NCBI RefSeq assembly: GCF_004000605.1
Contig: NZ_CP018911.1
Span: forward strand, 434,001-498,000
Direction: 5' to 3'
DNA: 64,000 nucleotides
Source of the DNA: Glycocaulis alkaliphilus
GTDB lineage: Bacteria; Pseudomonadota; Alphaproteobacteria; Caulobacterales; Maricaulaceae
The notes beneath the pieces were generated by a model. That model was not told where the DNA came from. It saw only the letters and a list, made by a program, of their open reading frames with translations, and ran no database searches. Both the position numbers and the translations under genes were made by a program. This document shows positions 47,337 to 55,885 of this stretch, one piece after another. The number at the start of each line of letters is the position of its first letter. The first letter of the stretch is position 1.

Positions 47337-47573
47337 ATGGGCGGTCTGTTCAGATTTATCGGGGATGTGTTCAAGCCTATCCTGACCATTGTGGTCACGA
47401 TTTTCCTTGGCGCCTTCCTGCTCGCGGTGTTCTGGCCGGCGGCGGATGCGTGGATAATCGGCCAGGTGCCGGCCTGGGAGCGGATGTCTCCGGCCATATT
47501 GCAGGTGCGCGAATGGCTGGGCATTCACCAGCCCGAACCCGATCCCTGGTGGATGTTCTGGCGTAATGATTAG
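47337..47573 (+). CDS. Small membrane protein of unknown function
   Basis: This 78-residue protein has one strong hydrophobic helix (ILTIVVTIFLGAFLLAVFW) and a Trp- and Pro-rich C-terminus (PEPDPWWMFWRND). GGGGGAGG precedes the ATG. It converges with cydC, with three bases between the stops, and is divergent from the radical SAM gene. No family is recognised. Confidence 0.6.
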   Translation: MGGLFRFIGDVFKPILTIVVTIFLGAFLLAVFWPAADAWIIGQVPAWERMSPAILQVREWLGIHQPEPDPWWMFWRND

Positions 47574-47576
47574 CGC

Positions 47577-49310
47577 CTAAAGCCGCTTTGCAAACAGGCG
47601 GTTGAAGGCTCCGTCTTCAGCCGTCAGCGCGTCCACGCTGCCGGTCTGCGCGATGCGGGCATGCTCCATCACCAGCACCTCGCGCGCCCGCGCCAGCAGG
47701 GCTGGGCGGTGGGTGACGATGAGGACAGATCGTCGCTTGTCTGCATCCAGCCAGGCATCAAGCGCGTCGAGGAATTCGGCCTCTGTCCGGCTGTCCAGCC
47801 CTTCGGTCGGCTCATCAAGCAGCATGACGGGCGCATCACGCAGGAAGGCGCGGGCGAGCGCGATGCGCCTTGCCTGTCCGCCGGATACGAGCCGCCCCTC
47901 CTCGCCAATCCAGGTCAGCAATCCATCGGGCAGAGCGCGCACGAAATCGGCGGCCCTTGCCTGCTCAAGCGCTTGCCAGAGCTGGCTTTCTGTCGCGTCG
48001 GGCCGGGCCAGCAGAAGGTTTGCCCGCACCGTGGTGGACAGCAGATCGGCGCGCTGATCGACGAGGGATAGACGCTGCCTTGTCCGCGCCGGGCCAAGGG
48101 CAGCCAAGTCCGTCCCGCCGAGACGAATATCCCCACTATCCGGAGCATAAAAGCCCATCAGCAAACGGATAATACTGGACTTTCCAGACCCCGAAGCGCC
48201 CACAAGGGCCAGCCGCCCGCCTTCGGGCAGGGCGAAGCTGACATCTTGCAGGGCGGGGCGGGACTGGCCGCCGGGATAGGTAAATCCGACCGAGCTGAAC
48301 ACCACATCATGGCCATCCGGCAGGGGGAGGGGCGCTTGCGGCTCCTCCATTGCAGGACGCAGATCATCGAGCGCTTTCAGGCGCTTGGCGGCAGAGAGCG
48401 TGCGGCCATACTGCTCCCCGGCGAGGACAAGCGGGGCCGCAGCCTCGAACAATCCGAAGGCAATAAACCCGGCCAATGCAGCCAAAGGCGGCGATGCGCC
48501 CGCTGCGGCCGCACTGAGGAAACCGGCCACGAAGCTGGCGGGACCCGCAAAGGCGAGTACGGCCGTATTCATCAGCGCCAGTCCGGCAAGGCGGCGCTGG
48601 CCGGAGATCCAGCTATCGCTGGCCGCATCGAGGCGCGAAAGCACTGCGGTTTCAGCGCCATAGGCTTTGAGCTCGGCCATGCCGGCGATCAGGTCAGCGG
48701 CTTCTGAACGCGTATCGGAGGCAGACTGGGTGACACTTTCCCCGGCGGATTGGCCCAGTTTTGCCGCGAGGAGAGGCAGGCCCAGACCCGACAGGATAAA
48801 AAGCCCGATCACGGGCAATATCGCCGCCGGGGCCGTGAATGCGAGGATAAGCACCACCGCCAGCGCGCCAAAAAGCGCGGATAGCGCCGGGGTTACGAGG
48901 CGCAGATAGAGCCCGTCGAGCGCATCGACATCGCCGGTCACGCGCGAGAGCAGATCGCCTGCGCGCAAGCCGCCCAGCCCTGCAGGGACTAGCGGTGCGG
49001 CCCGGTCAAACACCCACAGGCGCAGGCGCGCCAGGATGCGGAAAGTCGCCTCATGCGTGGCCAGCCGCTCGGCATATCTCCCGAGGGTACGCGCCATGGC
49101 AAATCCGCGCACACCGCCCGATGCAAAAAGATAGTTGAAACTGCGCCCCAGCCCCGCCGCACCGGCGATAGCGGCGGCGGTTATGAACCAGCCCGACAGG
49201 GATAAAAGCCCGATTCCGGCGAGCAGAGTGAGGATGGCGAGCACAGCGCCTGCACGCAGCCACCAGCGGTCAGGCCGGGCAAGGGAGAGGAAAAAGGCGA
49301 GCGTTTTCAT
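47577..49310 (-). CDS. cydC: Thiol reductant ABC exporter subunit CydC
   Basis: CydC, 577 residues, is half of the CydDC heterodimer that exports glutathione or cysteine and is needed for cytochrome bd assembly. It has six N-terminal helices and an ATPase domain with Walker A GASGSGKSS, a signature SGGQARR and Walker B VMLLDEPTEGLD. The CydC-like sequence LLSLSGWFITAAAIAGA is near the N-terminus. It overlaps cydD by four bases, so the two are translationally coupled. The bd oxidase genes lie 1.3 kb beyond cydD on the other strand. Confidence 0.93.
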   Translation of the reverse strand: MKTLAFFLSLARPDRWWLRAGAVLAILTLLAGIGLLSLSGWFITAAAIAGAAGLGRSFNYLFASGGVRGFAMARTLGRYAERLATHEATFRILARLRLWVFDRAAPLVPAGLGGLRAGDLLSRVTGDVDALDGLYLRLVTPALSALFGALAVVLILAFTAPAAILPVIGLFILSGLGLPLLAAKLGQSAGESVTQSASDTRSEAADLIAGMAELKAYGAETAVLSRLDAASDSWISGQRRLAGLALMNTAVLAFAGPASFVAGFLSAAAAGASPPLAALAGFIAFGLFEAAAPLVLAGEQYGRTLSAAKRLKALDDLRPAMEEPQAPLPLPDGHDVVFSSVGFTYPGGQSRPALQDVSFALPEGGRLALVGASGSGKSSIIRLLMGFYAPDSGDIRLGGTDLAALGPARTRQRLSLVDQRADLLSTTVRANLLLARPDATESQLWQALEQARAADFVRALPDGLLTWIGEEGRLVSGGQARRIALARAFLRDAPVMLLDEPTEGLDSRTEAEFLDALDAWLDADKRRSVLIVTHRPALLARAREVLVMEHARIAQTGSVDALTAEDGAFNRLFAKRL

Positions 49311-50992
49311 GGCGCTCCGCCCTCCTGCAGATCGGCGATCTCGAACACCTCATCGGCAATCGCGCGCACGGCCGGGCTGTGGGTAGCGATGAGGATTGTC
49401 CGCCCATTTTTGTTGGAGAGAAGCGCTTCCAGGAAGCGGGCCTCTGCCTCGCCATCAAGATGGGCGGTGGGCTCGTCCATGAGGACAAGTTTCATGTCAC
49501 GGGCCAGCGCCCGCGCAAGAGCTACCCTTTGTATCTGCCCGCCGGACAAGCCAAATCCGCGTTCGCCAAGGGGGGTGTCGAGGCCGTCCGACAGGTGGAT
49601 AAGGAAGTCCGCGACGCCGGCCTCTGCCACCGCGCGCTCGATCATCTCTGCCGGGATAGAGCCGTCATGCAGGGTGATATTATCCCGCAAGCTCCCATGA
49701 AACAGGCGCGGGTTCTGGCCAATCCAGCCAGCGCGTCCGGCGAGCGGGGCCTCCATCGCCTCGCCGTCTATCCGCACCTCGCCGGAGGATAAAGGCGCAA
49801 AACCCATCAGGATTTTAAGCAGTGTGGACTTGCCCGAACCCGACGGACCCCACAAAACACTGATCTTCCCGGACGGAATGGAAAGCGTGATGGGATTCAA
49901 ACCCTTGCGCCCACCTTCGTAAGTGCATGAGACTCCCGATAGGTCCAGAGAGGGTGAGGTATGAAAGGGGGTCGATGGTACTATGGAAACACCCGATTTC
50001 GGGTATTCCAGCAGGGGTTTTATAGTACTGGCGGCGGCTTCGGCGTCGGCGCGGTCATGATAGGCGGCGGATAAACGCCGCAGCGGCATGTAAAATTCCG
50101 GTGCCAGGATAAGGACGAACAGCCCCTCGCGCAGGGTGACAGTTTCGCCCGTATCGAAGGGCATCTCCCCCAGCAGCGAGAAGCCGACATAGACCGCGAT
50201 GGCGGCGACCGAGAGGGCCGCGAAAAATTCCAGAATCGCCGAGGAGAGGAAGGCAAGCCGGAGCACTTTCATCGTGCGCTGGCGGAAATCTTCCGATGCG
50301 GCGGCGAGCCCCTCGCGCTCGCGCGGCGCGGCGTTGAACGCATTCAGCAAGGCGAGAGATTGTAGCCGGTCATTGAAGCGCCCGGCGAGGCGGGCGAGCA
50401 CCGCGATCTGGTCCTTGCTGGCCGCTGCCGCCGCGCCGCCGACAATCGCCATGAAAAGCGGCAGCAGGGGCGCGGTGATGATGAACAGCATGCCCACCAC
50501 CCAGCTCTGGGTGAAGGCGGCGGCGACCATCAGGATAGGCGCGCCCGCGATCACCGGCATGAGCGGGCGGTAGCGCCCGAAATACCCTTCCAGCTTTTCC
50601 ACCGCGTCGGTCAGGGCAGAGCCGGCTGCGCCGGTCTCCAGCCGCTCGGTGAAGGCGGGGCCTTTGGCGGCGAGCGCGCGGGCGGCTTCGCCCCGCACAT
50701 GGGCCTTCACCCGCGCGGCCGCCTCAAACCCTGCGCGCGTCTCCAGGGCTTGAGCGCCTGCACGCACGAGCGCAAACAGGGCAGCGACAAGCGCAGGCAT
50801 AAGAAAATCCTCGCCATTGACGAGGCTCGCTATCGCGCTGGCGGCAAAGCCCGCAAAGCCGATAAAGAGGCCGTATTGCGCAATGCCGCACGCGCTCGCC
50901 AGCATGGACGGCCCGCGCCCGGCCTTCCCCCATGCGGAGAGAAGGCCGCCCAGCGCGCGCCGGTCTTCAGGTGTGAGGGCAGGATTGCTCAT
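49307..50992 (-). CDS. cydD: Thiol reductant ABC exporter subunit CydD
   Basis: CydD, 561 residues, is the partner of CydC. It has an N-terminal membrane domain (LASACGIAQYGLFIGFAGFA) and an ATPase domain with Walker A GPSGSGKST, signature LSGGQIQRV and Walker B LVLMDEPTAHLD. It is the first gene of the cydDC pair. Upstream lies a long non-coding region with repeats. Confidence 0.93.
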   Translation of the reverse strand: MSNPALTPEDRRALGGLLSAWGKAGRGPSMLASACGIAQYGLFIGFAGFAASAIASLVNGEDFLMPALVAALFALVRAGAQALETRAGFEAAARVKAHVRGEAARALAAKGPAFTERLETGAAGSALTDAVEKLEGYFGRYRPLMPVIAGAPILMVAAAFTQSWVVGMLFIITAPLLPLFMAIVGGAAAAASKDQIAVLARLAGRFNDRLQSLALLNAFNAAPREREGLAAASEDFRQRTMKVLRLAFLSSAILEFFAALSVAAIAVYVGFSLLGEMPFDTGETVTLREGLFVLILAPEFYMPLRRLSAAYHDRADAEAAASTIKPLLEYPKSGVSIVPSTPFHTSPSLDLSGVSCTYEGGRKGLNPITLSIPSGKISVLWGPSGSGKSTLLKILMGFAPLSSGEVRIDGEAMEAPLAGRAGWIGQNPRLFHGSLRDNITLHDGSIPAEMIERAVAEAGVADFLIHLSDGLDTPLGERGFGLSGGQIQRVALARALARDMKLVLMDEPTAHLDGEAEARFLEALLSNKNGRTILIATHSPAVRAIADEVFEIADLQEGGAP

Positions 50993-51207
50993 CGGCCTCG
51001 TTAAAAGCGCATATCGGTGGCCCGCGCCCTGCGGCGCAGCGTCTCAGGGGCCTTTGTCTAACGCAGGGCGCGCGAATTGCCAGAGGGGGGTGAGAGGTTC
51101 GGCGCCGTAGCGGGCCGTCATCACCTGGCCGAAGCTGCCATCCCGCCTCTCTTTCTTGCATATCATATTAACACAGTGGCACGGACGCGCGAAGCGCGGG
51201 AATGGTT

Positions 51208-51318
51208 GGGCAGGAAGGCAGGAAGGCAGGAGGGGTAGGCGGGGCAGGAGGGTAGGGAGGGCAGAAGGGCAGGAGGGGTAGGAAGGCAGGAGGGGTAGGA
51301 AGGCAAGAGGGCAGGAGT
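51208..51318 (+). repeat. G-rich polypurine degenerate tandem repeat
   Basis: About 110 bases are built from variants of GGCAGGAAGG and GGCAGGAGGGGTA, almost without C. Many runs of two to four G make G-quadruplex formation possible. The units vary in length, so this is a degenerate array, not a CRISPR. Confidence 0.75.
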
Positions 51319-51336
51319 CGGGAAAACGAAAAGTGT

Positions 51337-51564
51337 GGGCCCCGGCTTGTCCGGCTTCCCCGCTTTATGGGTCCCGGCTCGGGGGCCGGGACCGCGGTTT
51401 CTTATGTCCGGCGATTAGCTGGCGGCGCCGGTCGATGCGCATGCCTCTCAACCGGGTCCCCGGCCTCCGAGCCGGGGTCCATCTTTTTGCTCCACACCCT
51501 TTTCACCTCGTCATTCCAGAAGCCCGAAGGGCTATCTGGAACCCAGTCCTTTTTGATTCCGCAA
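51337..51564 (+). repeat. Composite intergenic repeat, copy 1
   Basis: This copy contains block A (51337-51398, 62 bases) and block B (51449-51564, 116 bases). Both recur almost identically at 51755-51816 and 51862-51977, with one mismatch seen per block. Within each copy ATGGGTCCCGGCTCGG and its complement form the ends of a palindromic unit. A second unit, bounded by TCGTCAT and ATGACGA, begins inside block B and ends near 51671. Confidence 0.8.
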
Positions 51565-51754
51565 TGCTTCCGCGTTGCGATGTTCCGCGAAGAGTCGCGC
51601 TTGCGGCGCTGTGCGCCGGCTGGATTCCGGGTCTCCCCCGGATCAAGTCCGGGGTTAGCCCGGAATGACGAGGGAGAGGGGTCTTCGCGTGGGCATCTCT
51701 GATGCTACCGGCCTCGCGTTTTCCCGGCGCAAGCTAAGGATCCAGAAAAAGACC

Positions 51755-51977
51755 GGGCCCCGGCTTCTCCGGCTTCCCCGCTTTATGGGTCCCGGCTCGG
51801 GGGCCGGGACCGCGGTAGAGAGATCAGCGCCCAATCTGGCAGAATTATCGTAACGGTAACACAACCGGGTCCCCGGCCTCCGAGCCGGGGTCCATCTTTT
51901 TGCTCCACACGCTTTTCACCTCGTCATTCCAGAAGCCCGAAGGGCTATCTGGAACCCAGTCCTTTTTGATTCCGCAA
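51755..51977 (+). repeat. Composite intergenic repeat, copy 2
   Basis: Second copy of blocks A and B. The TCGTCAT-bounded unit here runs from 51921 to 52148 and is about 65 bases longer than in copy 1. Part of the difference is an extra hairpin (CCCCGCC/GGCGGGG, near 51986). This suggests one repeat inserted in another. Confidence 0.8.
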
Positions 51978-52060
51978 CGCATTCCCCGCCTTGGCGGGGA
52001 CAGGCCGCGCCCGCGATGTTCCGCGAATAGTCGCCTGCGCGTCGAAGATTGTCATCCGTC

Positions 52061-52148
52061 GTCGTTCCCGCGCAGGCGGGAACCCAGAGCCACTTGGCGC
52101 TGTCCTCGCTCTACGATCTCTGGATGCCCGCCTGCGCGGGCATGACGA
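52061..52148. repeat. BIME/REP-like palindromic element
   Basis: CCCGCGCAGGCGGG near the left end is matched by CCCGCCTGCGCGGGC near the right, followed by ATGACGA. Elements of this GTCAT...CCGCGCAGGCGG form are common in proteobacterial intergenic DNA. Confidence 0.7.
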
Positions 52149-52308
52149 GAAGCGGTAAGCGCGGCCGCTCCCCCCTGCGTCACCCTGCCCTGCGTCAGAA
52201 TGCGCGCTATCCACAAAAAACCTGAACGTGCATAGGGATAAAAGTCCGCAAATCAGTTATGGGTATTGCCTGTGCTGGTTTGCACCTATCGCTGCGGGGA
52301 GTTTTTCC

Positions 52309-53904
52309 ATGATCGACATGGAAGTTGCCGACCTATCACGCTGGCAGTTTGCGCTGACAGCCATGTACCATTTCCTGTTCGTGCCGCTCACGCTGGGCCT
52401 GGCCTTCATGCTCGCCATCATGGAGAGCGTCTATGTCATGACCGGCCGTCAGGTCTGGAAGGACATGACGAAATTCTGGGGCGCGCTGTTCGGCATCAAT
52501 TTCGCCCTCGGCGTCTCCACCGGCATCACGATGGAGTTCCAGTTCGGCATGAACTGGTCCTACTACTCCCACTATGTGGGCGATGTGTTCGGCGCGCCGC
52601 TGGCGATTGAAGGCCTGATGGCCTTCTTCCTCGAGGCGACGCTCGTGGGCCTGTTCTTCTTCGGCTGGGACCGGATGAGCAAGCAGGCGCACCTGGCCGT
52701 CACCTGGTTCATGGCCATCGGCACCAATCTCTCCGCGCTGTGGATCCTCATCGCCAATGGCTGGATGCAGAACCCGGTGGGCTCCGAATTCAATCCGGAG
52801 ACCATGCGCATGGAAGTCGTCGACTTCATGGCCGTGCTCTTCAATCCGGTGGCGCAGGCCAAATTCGTCCACACGGTGGCGGCCGGCTATGTCACCGGCG
52901 CGCTCTTCGTGCTGGCGATCTCGGCCTGGTTCCTCCTGCAGCGCCGCCATCGCAGCTTTGCCAAGCGCTCCATGACGGTCGCGGCCGCCTTCGGCCTGAT
53001 GGGCTCGCTCTCGGTCGTGGTGCTGGGCGATGAGAGCGGCTACGCGCTCACCCACAACCAGCGCATGAAGCTCGCCGCCCTTGAAGCGATGTGGGAGACG
53101 CATGACGCGCCCGCACCATTGACGCTGGTTGGCTTCCCGGACGTGGAAAACCAGACCACGCATTTTGCCGTCGACATGCCCTGGGTTCTGGGCCTTATCG
53201 CCACGCGCTCGCTCGATCAGGAGGTGCAGGGCATTCTGCCCCTCGTCGCCATCGCCGAGACGCGCGTGGAGAACGGCATACGCGCCTATGACGCCCTGCA
53301 AAGACTGCGTGCCGACGAGAATGATATTGAAGCGCGCACGCAGTTTGAGGAGACCAAGTTCGACCTCGGCTATGGCCTGCTCCTGCAGCGCTATATGGCA
53401 GACCCGCGGGACGCGACGCCCGACCAGATAAGGCAGGCTGCGTTCGACACGATACCCGACGTGCCGGTCATGTTCTGGTCCTTCCGCTTCATGGCGGGGA
53501 TCGGCTTCTACATGATCCTTCTCTTCGGCACCGCCTTTGTGCTCTGCACGATGCGAAAACACGAGACGCGCTGGTTCCTGTGGGTGGCGCTGTTCTCCCT
53601 GCCGCTTCCCTGGATCGCGGCGGAGCTGGGATGGCTGCTGGCCGAATATGGCCGCCAGCCCTGGATCATCGAGGGCATGCTGCCGACCTTCCTTGGCGTC
53701 TCCAGCCTCAATGCCACGCAGATATGGATGACCATTGCCGGCTTCACCGCGCTCTATGGTGCGCTGGCCGTGGTCGAGGTGTTGCTGATGCTGCACTTCA
53801 TCCGCAAGGGCCCCTATGCGGGCAAGGGCGGAGACATGAAGCAACGCCCCACCCACAAGCCCGCGATTGCCGATGACGGCATGACCCCCATTCCGGCCGA
53901 ATAG
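52309..53904 (+). CDS. cydA: Cytochrome bd ubiquinol oxidase subunit I
   Basis: CydA, 531 residues, carries haems b558, b595 and d and oxidises ubiquinol with oxygen as acceptor at high affinity. It shows LSRWQFALTAMYHFLFVPLT with the haem-ligand His, the Q-loop segment ESGYALTHNQRMKLAALEA and the GRQPWIIEGMLPT signature. The ATG at 52309 has GGGGAG upstream; the 27 codons before it do not fit the family. It is the first gene of cydABX. Confidence 0.95.
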   Translation: MIDMEVADLSRWQFALTAMYHFLFVPLTLGLAFMLAIMESVYVMTGRQVWKDMTKFWGALFGINFALGVSTGITMEFQFGMNWSYYSHYVGDVFGAPLAIEGLMAFFLEATLVGLFFFGWDRMSKQAHLAVTWFMAIGTNLSALWILIANGWMQNPVGSEFNPETMRMEVVDFMAVLFNPVAQAKFVHTVAAGYVTGALFVLAISAWFLLQRRHRSFAKRSMTVAAAFGLMGSLSVVVLGDESGYALTHNQRMKLAALEAMWETHDAPAPLTLVGFPDVENQTTHFAVDMPWVLGLIATRSLDQEVQGILPLVAIAETRVENGIRAYDALQRLRADENDIEARTQFEETKFDLGYGLLLQRYMADPRDATPDQIRQAAFDTIPDVPVMFWSFRFMAGIGFYMILLFGTAFVLCTMRKHETRWFLWVALFSLPLPWIAAELGWLLAEYGRQPWIIEGMLPTFLGVSSLNATQIWMTIAGFTALYGALAVVEVLLMLHFIRKGPYAGKGGDMKQRPTHKPAIADDGMTPIPAE

Positions 53905-53916
53905 GAGAACCGCAAG

Positions 53917-55065
53917 ATGGAAATCCCGATTTCTTATGAAGTCCTGCGCGTCCTCTGGTGGGGATTGCTGGGCGTCCTCCTGATCGGCTTTGCCGCGACG
54001 GACGGGTTTGACTTTGGCGTGGCCGGCCTGTTGCCCTTCGTGGCCAAGACCGATGCTGAACGCCGGGTTGCGATCAACACGGTCGGCCCGACCTGGGAAG
54101 GAAACCAGGTCTGGTTCATCCTGGGTGGCGGGGCGATCTTTGCCGCCTGGCCGATGGTCTATGCAGTCTCGTTCTCTGGCCTCTATCTGGCGATGTTCGT
54201 GCTGCTGGCCGCGCTGATACTGCGCCCTGTCGGCTTCAAATACCGCTCCAAGCGGGAAGATCCGCGCTGGCGGGCCATGTGGGACTGGGCGCTCTTTACC
54301 GGCGGCTTTGTGCCCGCGCTCCTGTTCGGCGTGGCGGTCGGCAATGTGCTGGTGGGCCTGCCCTTCCGGCTGGACGATGATCTGCGCGCCTTCTGGGACG
54401 GGTCGTTCTTTGACCTCCTCAATCCGTTCGCGATCCTGTGCGGACTGCTCTCGGTGACGATGATGGGCCTGCATGGCGCGGCCTGGCTGTCGATGAAGGC
54501 CGAATATGGCCCGGTGCGGGACCGCGCGCGGACCTTTGCCCCCATCTTCGCGGTTCTCTCGATCGTGCTCTTTGCCGGCGGCGGCCTGGTCATGGCCTAT
54601 GGCCCTTACGGCTTTGCCCAAGTGGGCGATGTGAACCCGGCAGGCCCGTCCAACCCGTTGCGCACCGAAACGGTGGCGGCGGCAGGCGCGTGGCTGTCCA
54701 ATTATGCCGCCCATCCCTGGATGATCCTGGCACCCGTGCTGGGCTTTGGCGGGGCGTTTGCGGCGCTGGCGGGCCTGAAGCTGAACTCGGAGAGCATCAC
54801 CTTTATCGGATCGAAGCTCTCCACCTTCGGGATCATCTCGACGGCGGGCCTGTCCATGTTCCCCTTCATCCTGCCGTCGAGCATTCAGCCCAATGCCAGC
54901 CTGACCGTGTGGAACAGCTCATCGAGCCAGCTCACCCTGTTCATCATGCTGATCACGACCGCGATCTTCCTGCCCATCATCCTCGCCTACACCTCATGGG
55001 CCTTCAAGGTGATGTGGGGCCGGGTGACGACCGAGGAAGTGACCGGCGGCGGCGACTATTATTAG
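53917..55065 (+). CDS. cydB: Cytochrome bd ubiquinol oxidase subunit II
   Basis: CydB, 382 residues, is the second membrane subunit of the bd oxidase. It shows LRVLWWGLLGVLLIGFAATDGFD, GPTWEGNQVWFILGGGA and FPFILPSSIQPNASLTVW, all typical of CydB. It starts 12 bases after cydA. A short repeat and cydX follow. Confidence 0.95.
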   Translation: MEIPISYEVLRVLWWGLLGVLLIGFAATDGFDFGVAGLLPFVAKTDAERRVAINTVGPTWEGNQVWFILGGGAIFAAWPMVYAVSFSGLYLAMFVLLAALILRPVGFKYRSKREDPRWRAMWDWALFTGGFVPALLFGVAVGNVLVGLPFRLDDDLRAFWDGSFFDLLNPFAILCGLLSVTMMGLHGAAWLSMKAEYGPVRDRARTFAPIFAVLSIVLFAGGGLVMAYGPYGFAQVGDVNPAGPSNPLRTETVAAAGAWLSNYAAHPWMILAPVLGFGGAFAALAGLKLNSESITFIGSKLSTFGIISTAGLSMFPFILPSSIQPNASLTVWNSSSSQLTLFIMLITTAIFLPIILAYTSWAFKVMWGRVTTEEVTGGGDYY

Positions 55066-55114
55066 AGCTTTTTCAGCAAAAGTGGGCACCGGTTTTGCGG
55101 TTCGAAAAAGCGAC
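55065..55114. repeat. Alphaproteobacterial palindromic element between cydB and cydX
   Basis: GCTTTTTC at 55067 and GAAAAAGC at 55104 form the ends; the interior contains AAAAGTGGGCACCGGTTTT. Short elements of this GTGGGnACCGGTTTT kind are scattered in alphaproteobacterial intergenic regions. It lies within the probable cydABX transcript. Confidence 0.6.
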
Positions 55115-55187
55115 AACAACAATGCCGGAACCAACCCTGCCGTTTGCAACCGGCACGTTGGTTCCCGCCATCAAAGGAGTTTGAACC

Positions 55188-55319
55188 ATGTGGTATTTTG
55201 CCTGGGTACTCGGCATCGGCCTTGCCTGCTCCTTCGCCATCCTGAACGCCATGTGGCACGAGATGTCGCTGGGCGATGAAGGCGATAGCGGCTCCAGCGA
55301 GGAAGCGGCCCGCTGGTAG
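55188..55319 (+). CDS. cydX: Cytochrome bd small subunit CydX
   Basis: This 43-residue single-helix protein begins MWYFAWVLGIGLACSFAI, followed by NAMWHE, the CydX/YbgT signature with Trp, Glu and Leu at the expected places. CydX stabilises the haem d site of the oxidase. AAAGGAG lies nine bases before the ATG. It completes the cydABX operon, although 122 bases containing a repeat separate it from cydB. Confidence 0.9.
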   Translation: MWYFAWVLGIGLACSFAILNAMWHEMSLGDEGDSGSSEEAARW

Positions 55320-55337
55320 GCAGGCCGGCAAGGCCGC

Positions 55338-55781
55338 TCACGATGAGACGGGGTGCATCGTGTCCCTGCGCGCGATCAGCCCCGTCTCGCGTATCCGCCT
55401 TGCCCGCTCAACGAGGCCATCGGCGGTGATGTGCCCATAATCCACGTCCCGGCCCTCTGCGGCCGGGAGGGTCTCTTCATTCAGGATGGCAAGGGACCAG
55501 TCGTCAAAGTAGCGCTCGTTCACCTCCCCGCAAAACACGATCTCCAGCGTGCGATGGGCGCTGTCGCGCGCGATGCGCCGGAACGTGGCAGACACCGCCT
55601 GGCGCGATCCCTCCAGCACTTGCAGGAAACGGTCGCCATCGACGGCCAACACGCCGGTCAGCCCTTCGGGCGGACTATTGCGCAAGCCGGCTGACAATAT
55701 GCGGCCCATCTCATCGGATACATTGCGCGATCCGGACATGAAATCAGCAACGCTGTGATAGACGAGGCGGGTGAGAAACAT
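55338..55781 (-). CDS. Short BLUF-domain blue-light receptor
   Basis: This 147-residue protein is a single BLUF (FAD-binding) domain with a short C-terminal helix. It has the N-terminal strand FLTRLVYHS containing the conserved Tyr, NSPPEGLTGVL with the Asn, FLQVLEG with the key Gln and a late Trp in DDWSLAI. In such proteins blue light rearranges the hydrogen bonds around Gln and Tyr. There is no effector domain, so it probably works through a partner. The ATG at 55781 fits the family; 26 upstream codons do not. It follows an XRE regulator gene on the same strand. Confidence 0.9.
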   Translation of the reverse strand: MFLTRLVYHSVADFMSGSRNVSDEMGRILSAGLRNSPPEGLTGVLAVDGDRFLQVLEGSRQAVSATFRRIARDSAHRTLEIVFCGEVNERYFDDWSLAILNEETLPAAEGRDVDYGHITADGLVERARRIRETGLIARRDTMHPVSS

Positions 55782-55885
55782 GGGTTTCGATCCTTGAATC
55801 TGCCGCTGCTGCACCCCCGGCGCGGCAGACGCAGTCAATGGTGCCGGTGTTCGTCTCACAGAAAAGCATAAACGAATTCGCGCGC

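Larger units (their letters stand above)
50993..52308. other. Long non-coding interval with nested repeats between cydD and cydA
   Basis: No credible gene is seen in these 1.3 kb, and the short open frames are repeat-derived. From left to right it holds a promoter-like AT-rich stretch near 51160, a G-rich purine tract (51208-51318), two copies of a composite repeat (51337 and 51755) and a palindromic element (52061-52148). The DNA just before cydA carries a GGGGAG ribosome site. No clear FNR box (TTGAT-N4-ATCAA) was found upstream of either cyd operon. Confidence 0.7.

Noticed and set aside
51328-51853. Short open frames in the cydD-cydA interval as genes
   Set aside because: They are made of the intergenic repeats and recur in both copies; no ribosome sites or domains.
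51208-52148. CRISPR array
   Set aside because: The repeats are degenerate or palindromic, lack regular unique spacers and have no cas genes nearby.
52207-52216. CTATCCACA near cydA as a DnaA box
   Set aside because: A single near match without a cluster, AT-rich unwinding region or replication genes is not an origin.
52336-54714. A 792-codon open frame antisense to cydA and cydB
   Set aside because: It is rich in His, Arg, Gly and Glu, typical of antisense frames in high-GC genes, and overlaps two certain genes.
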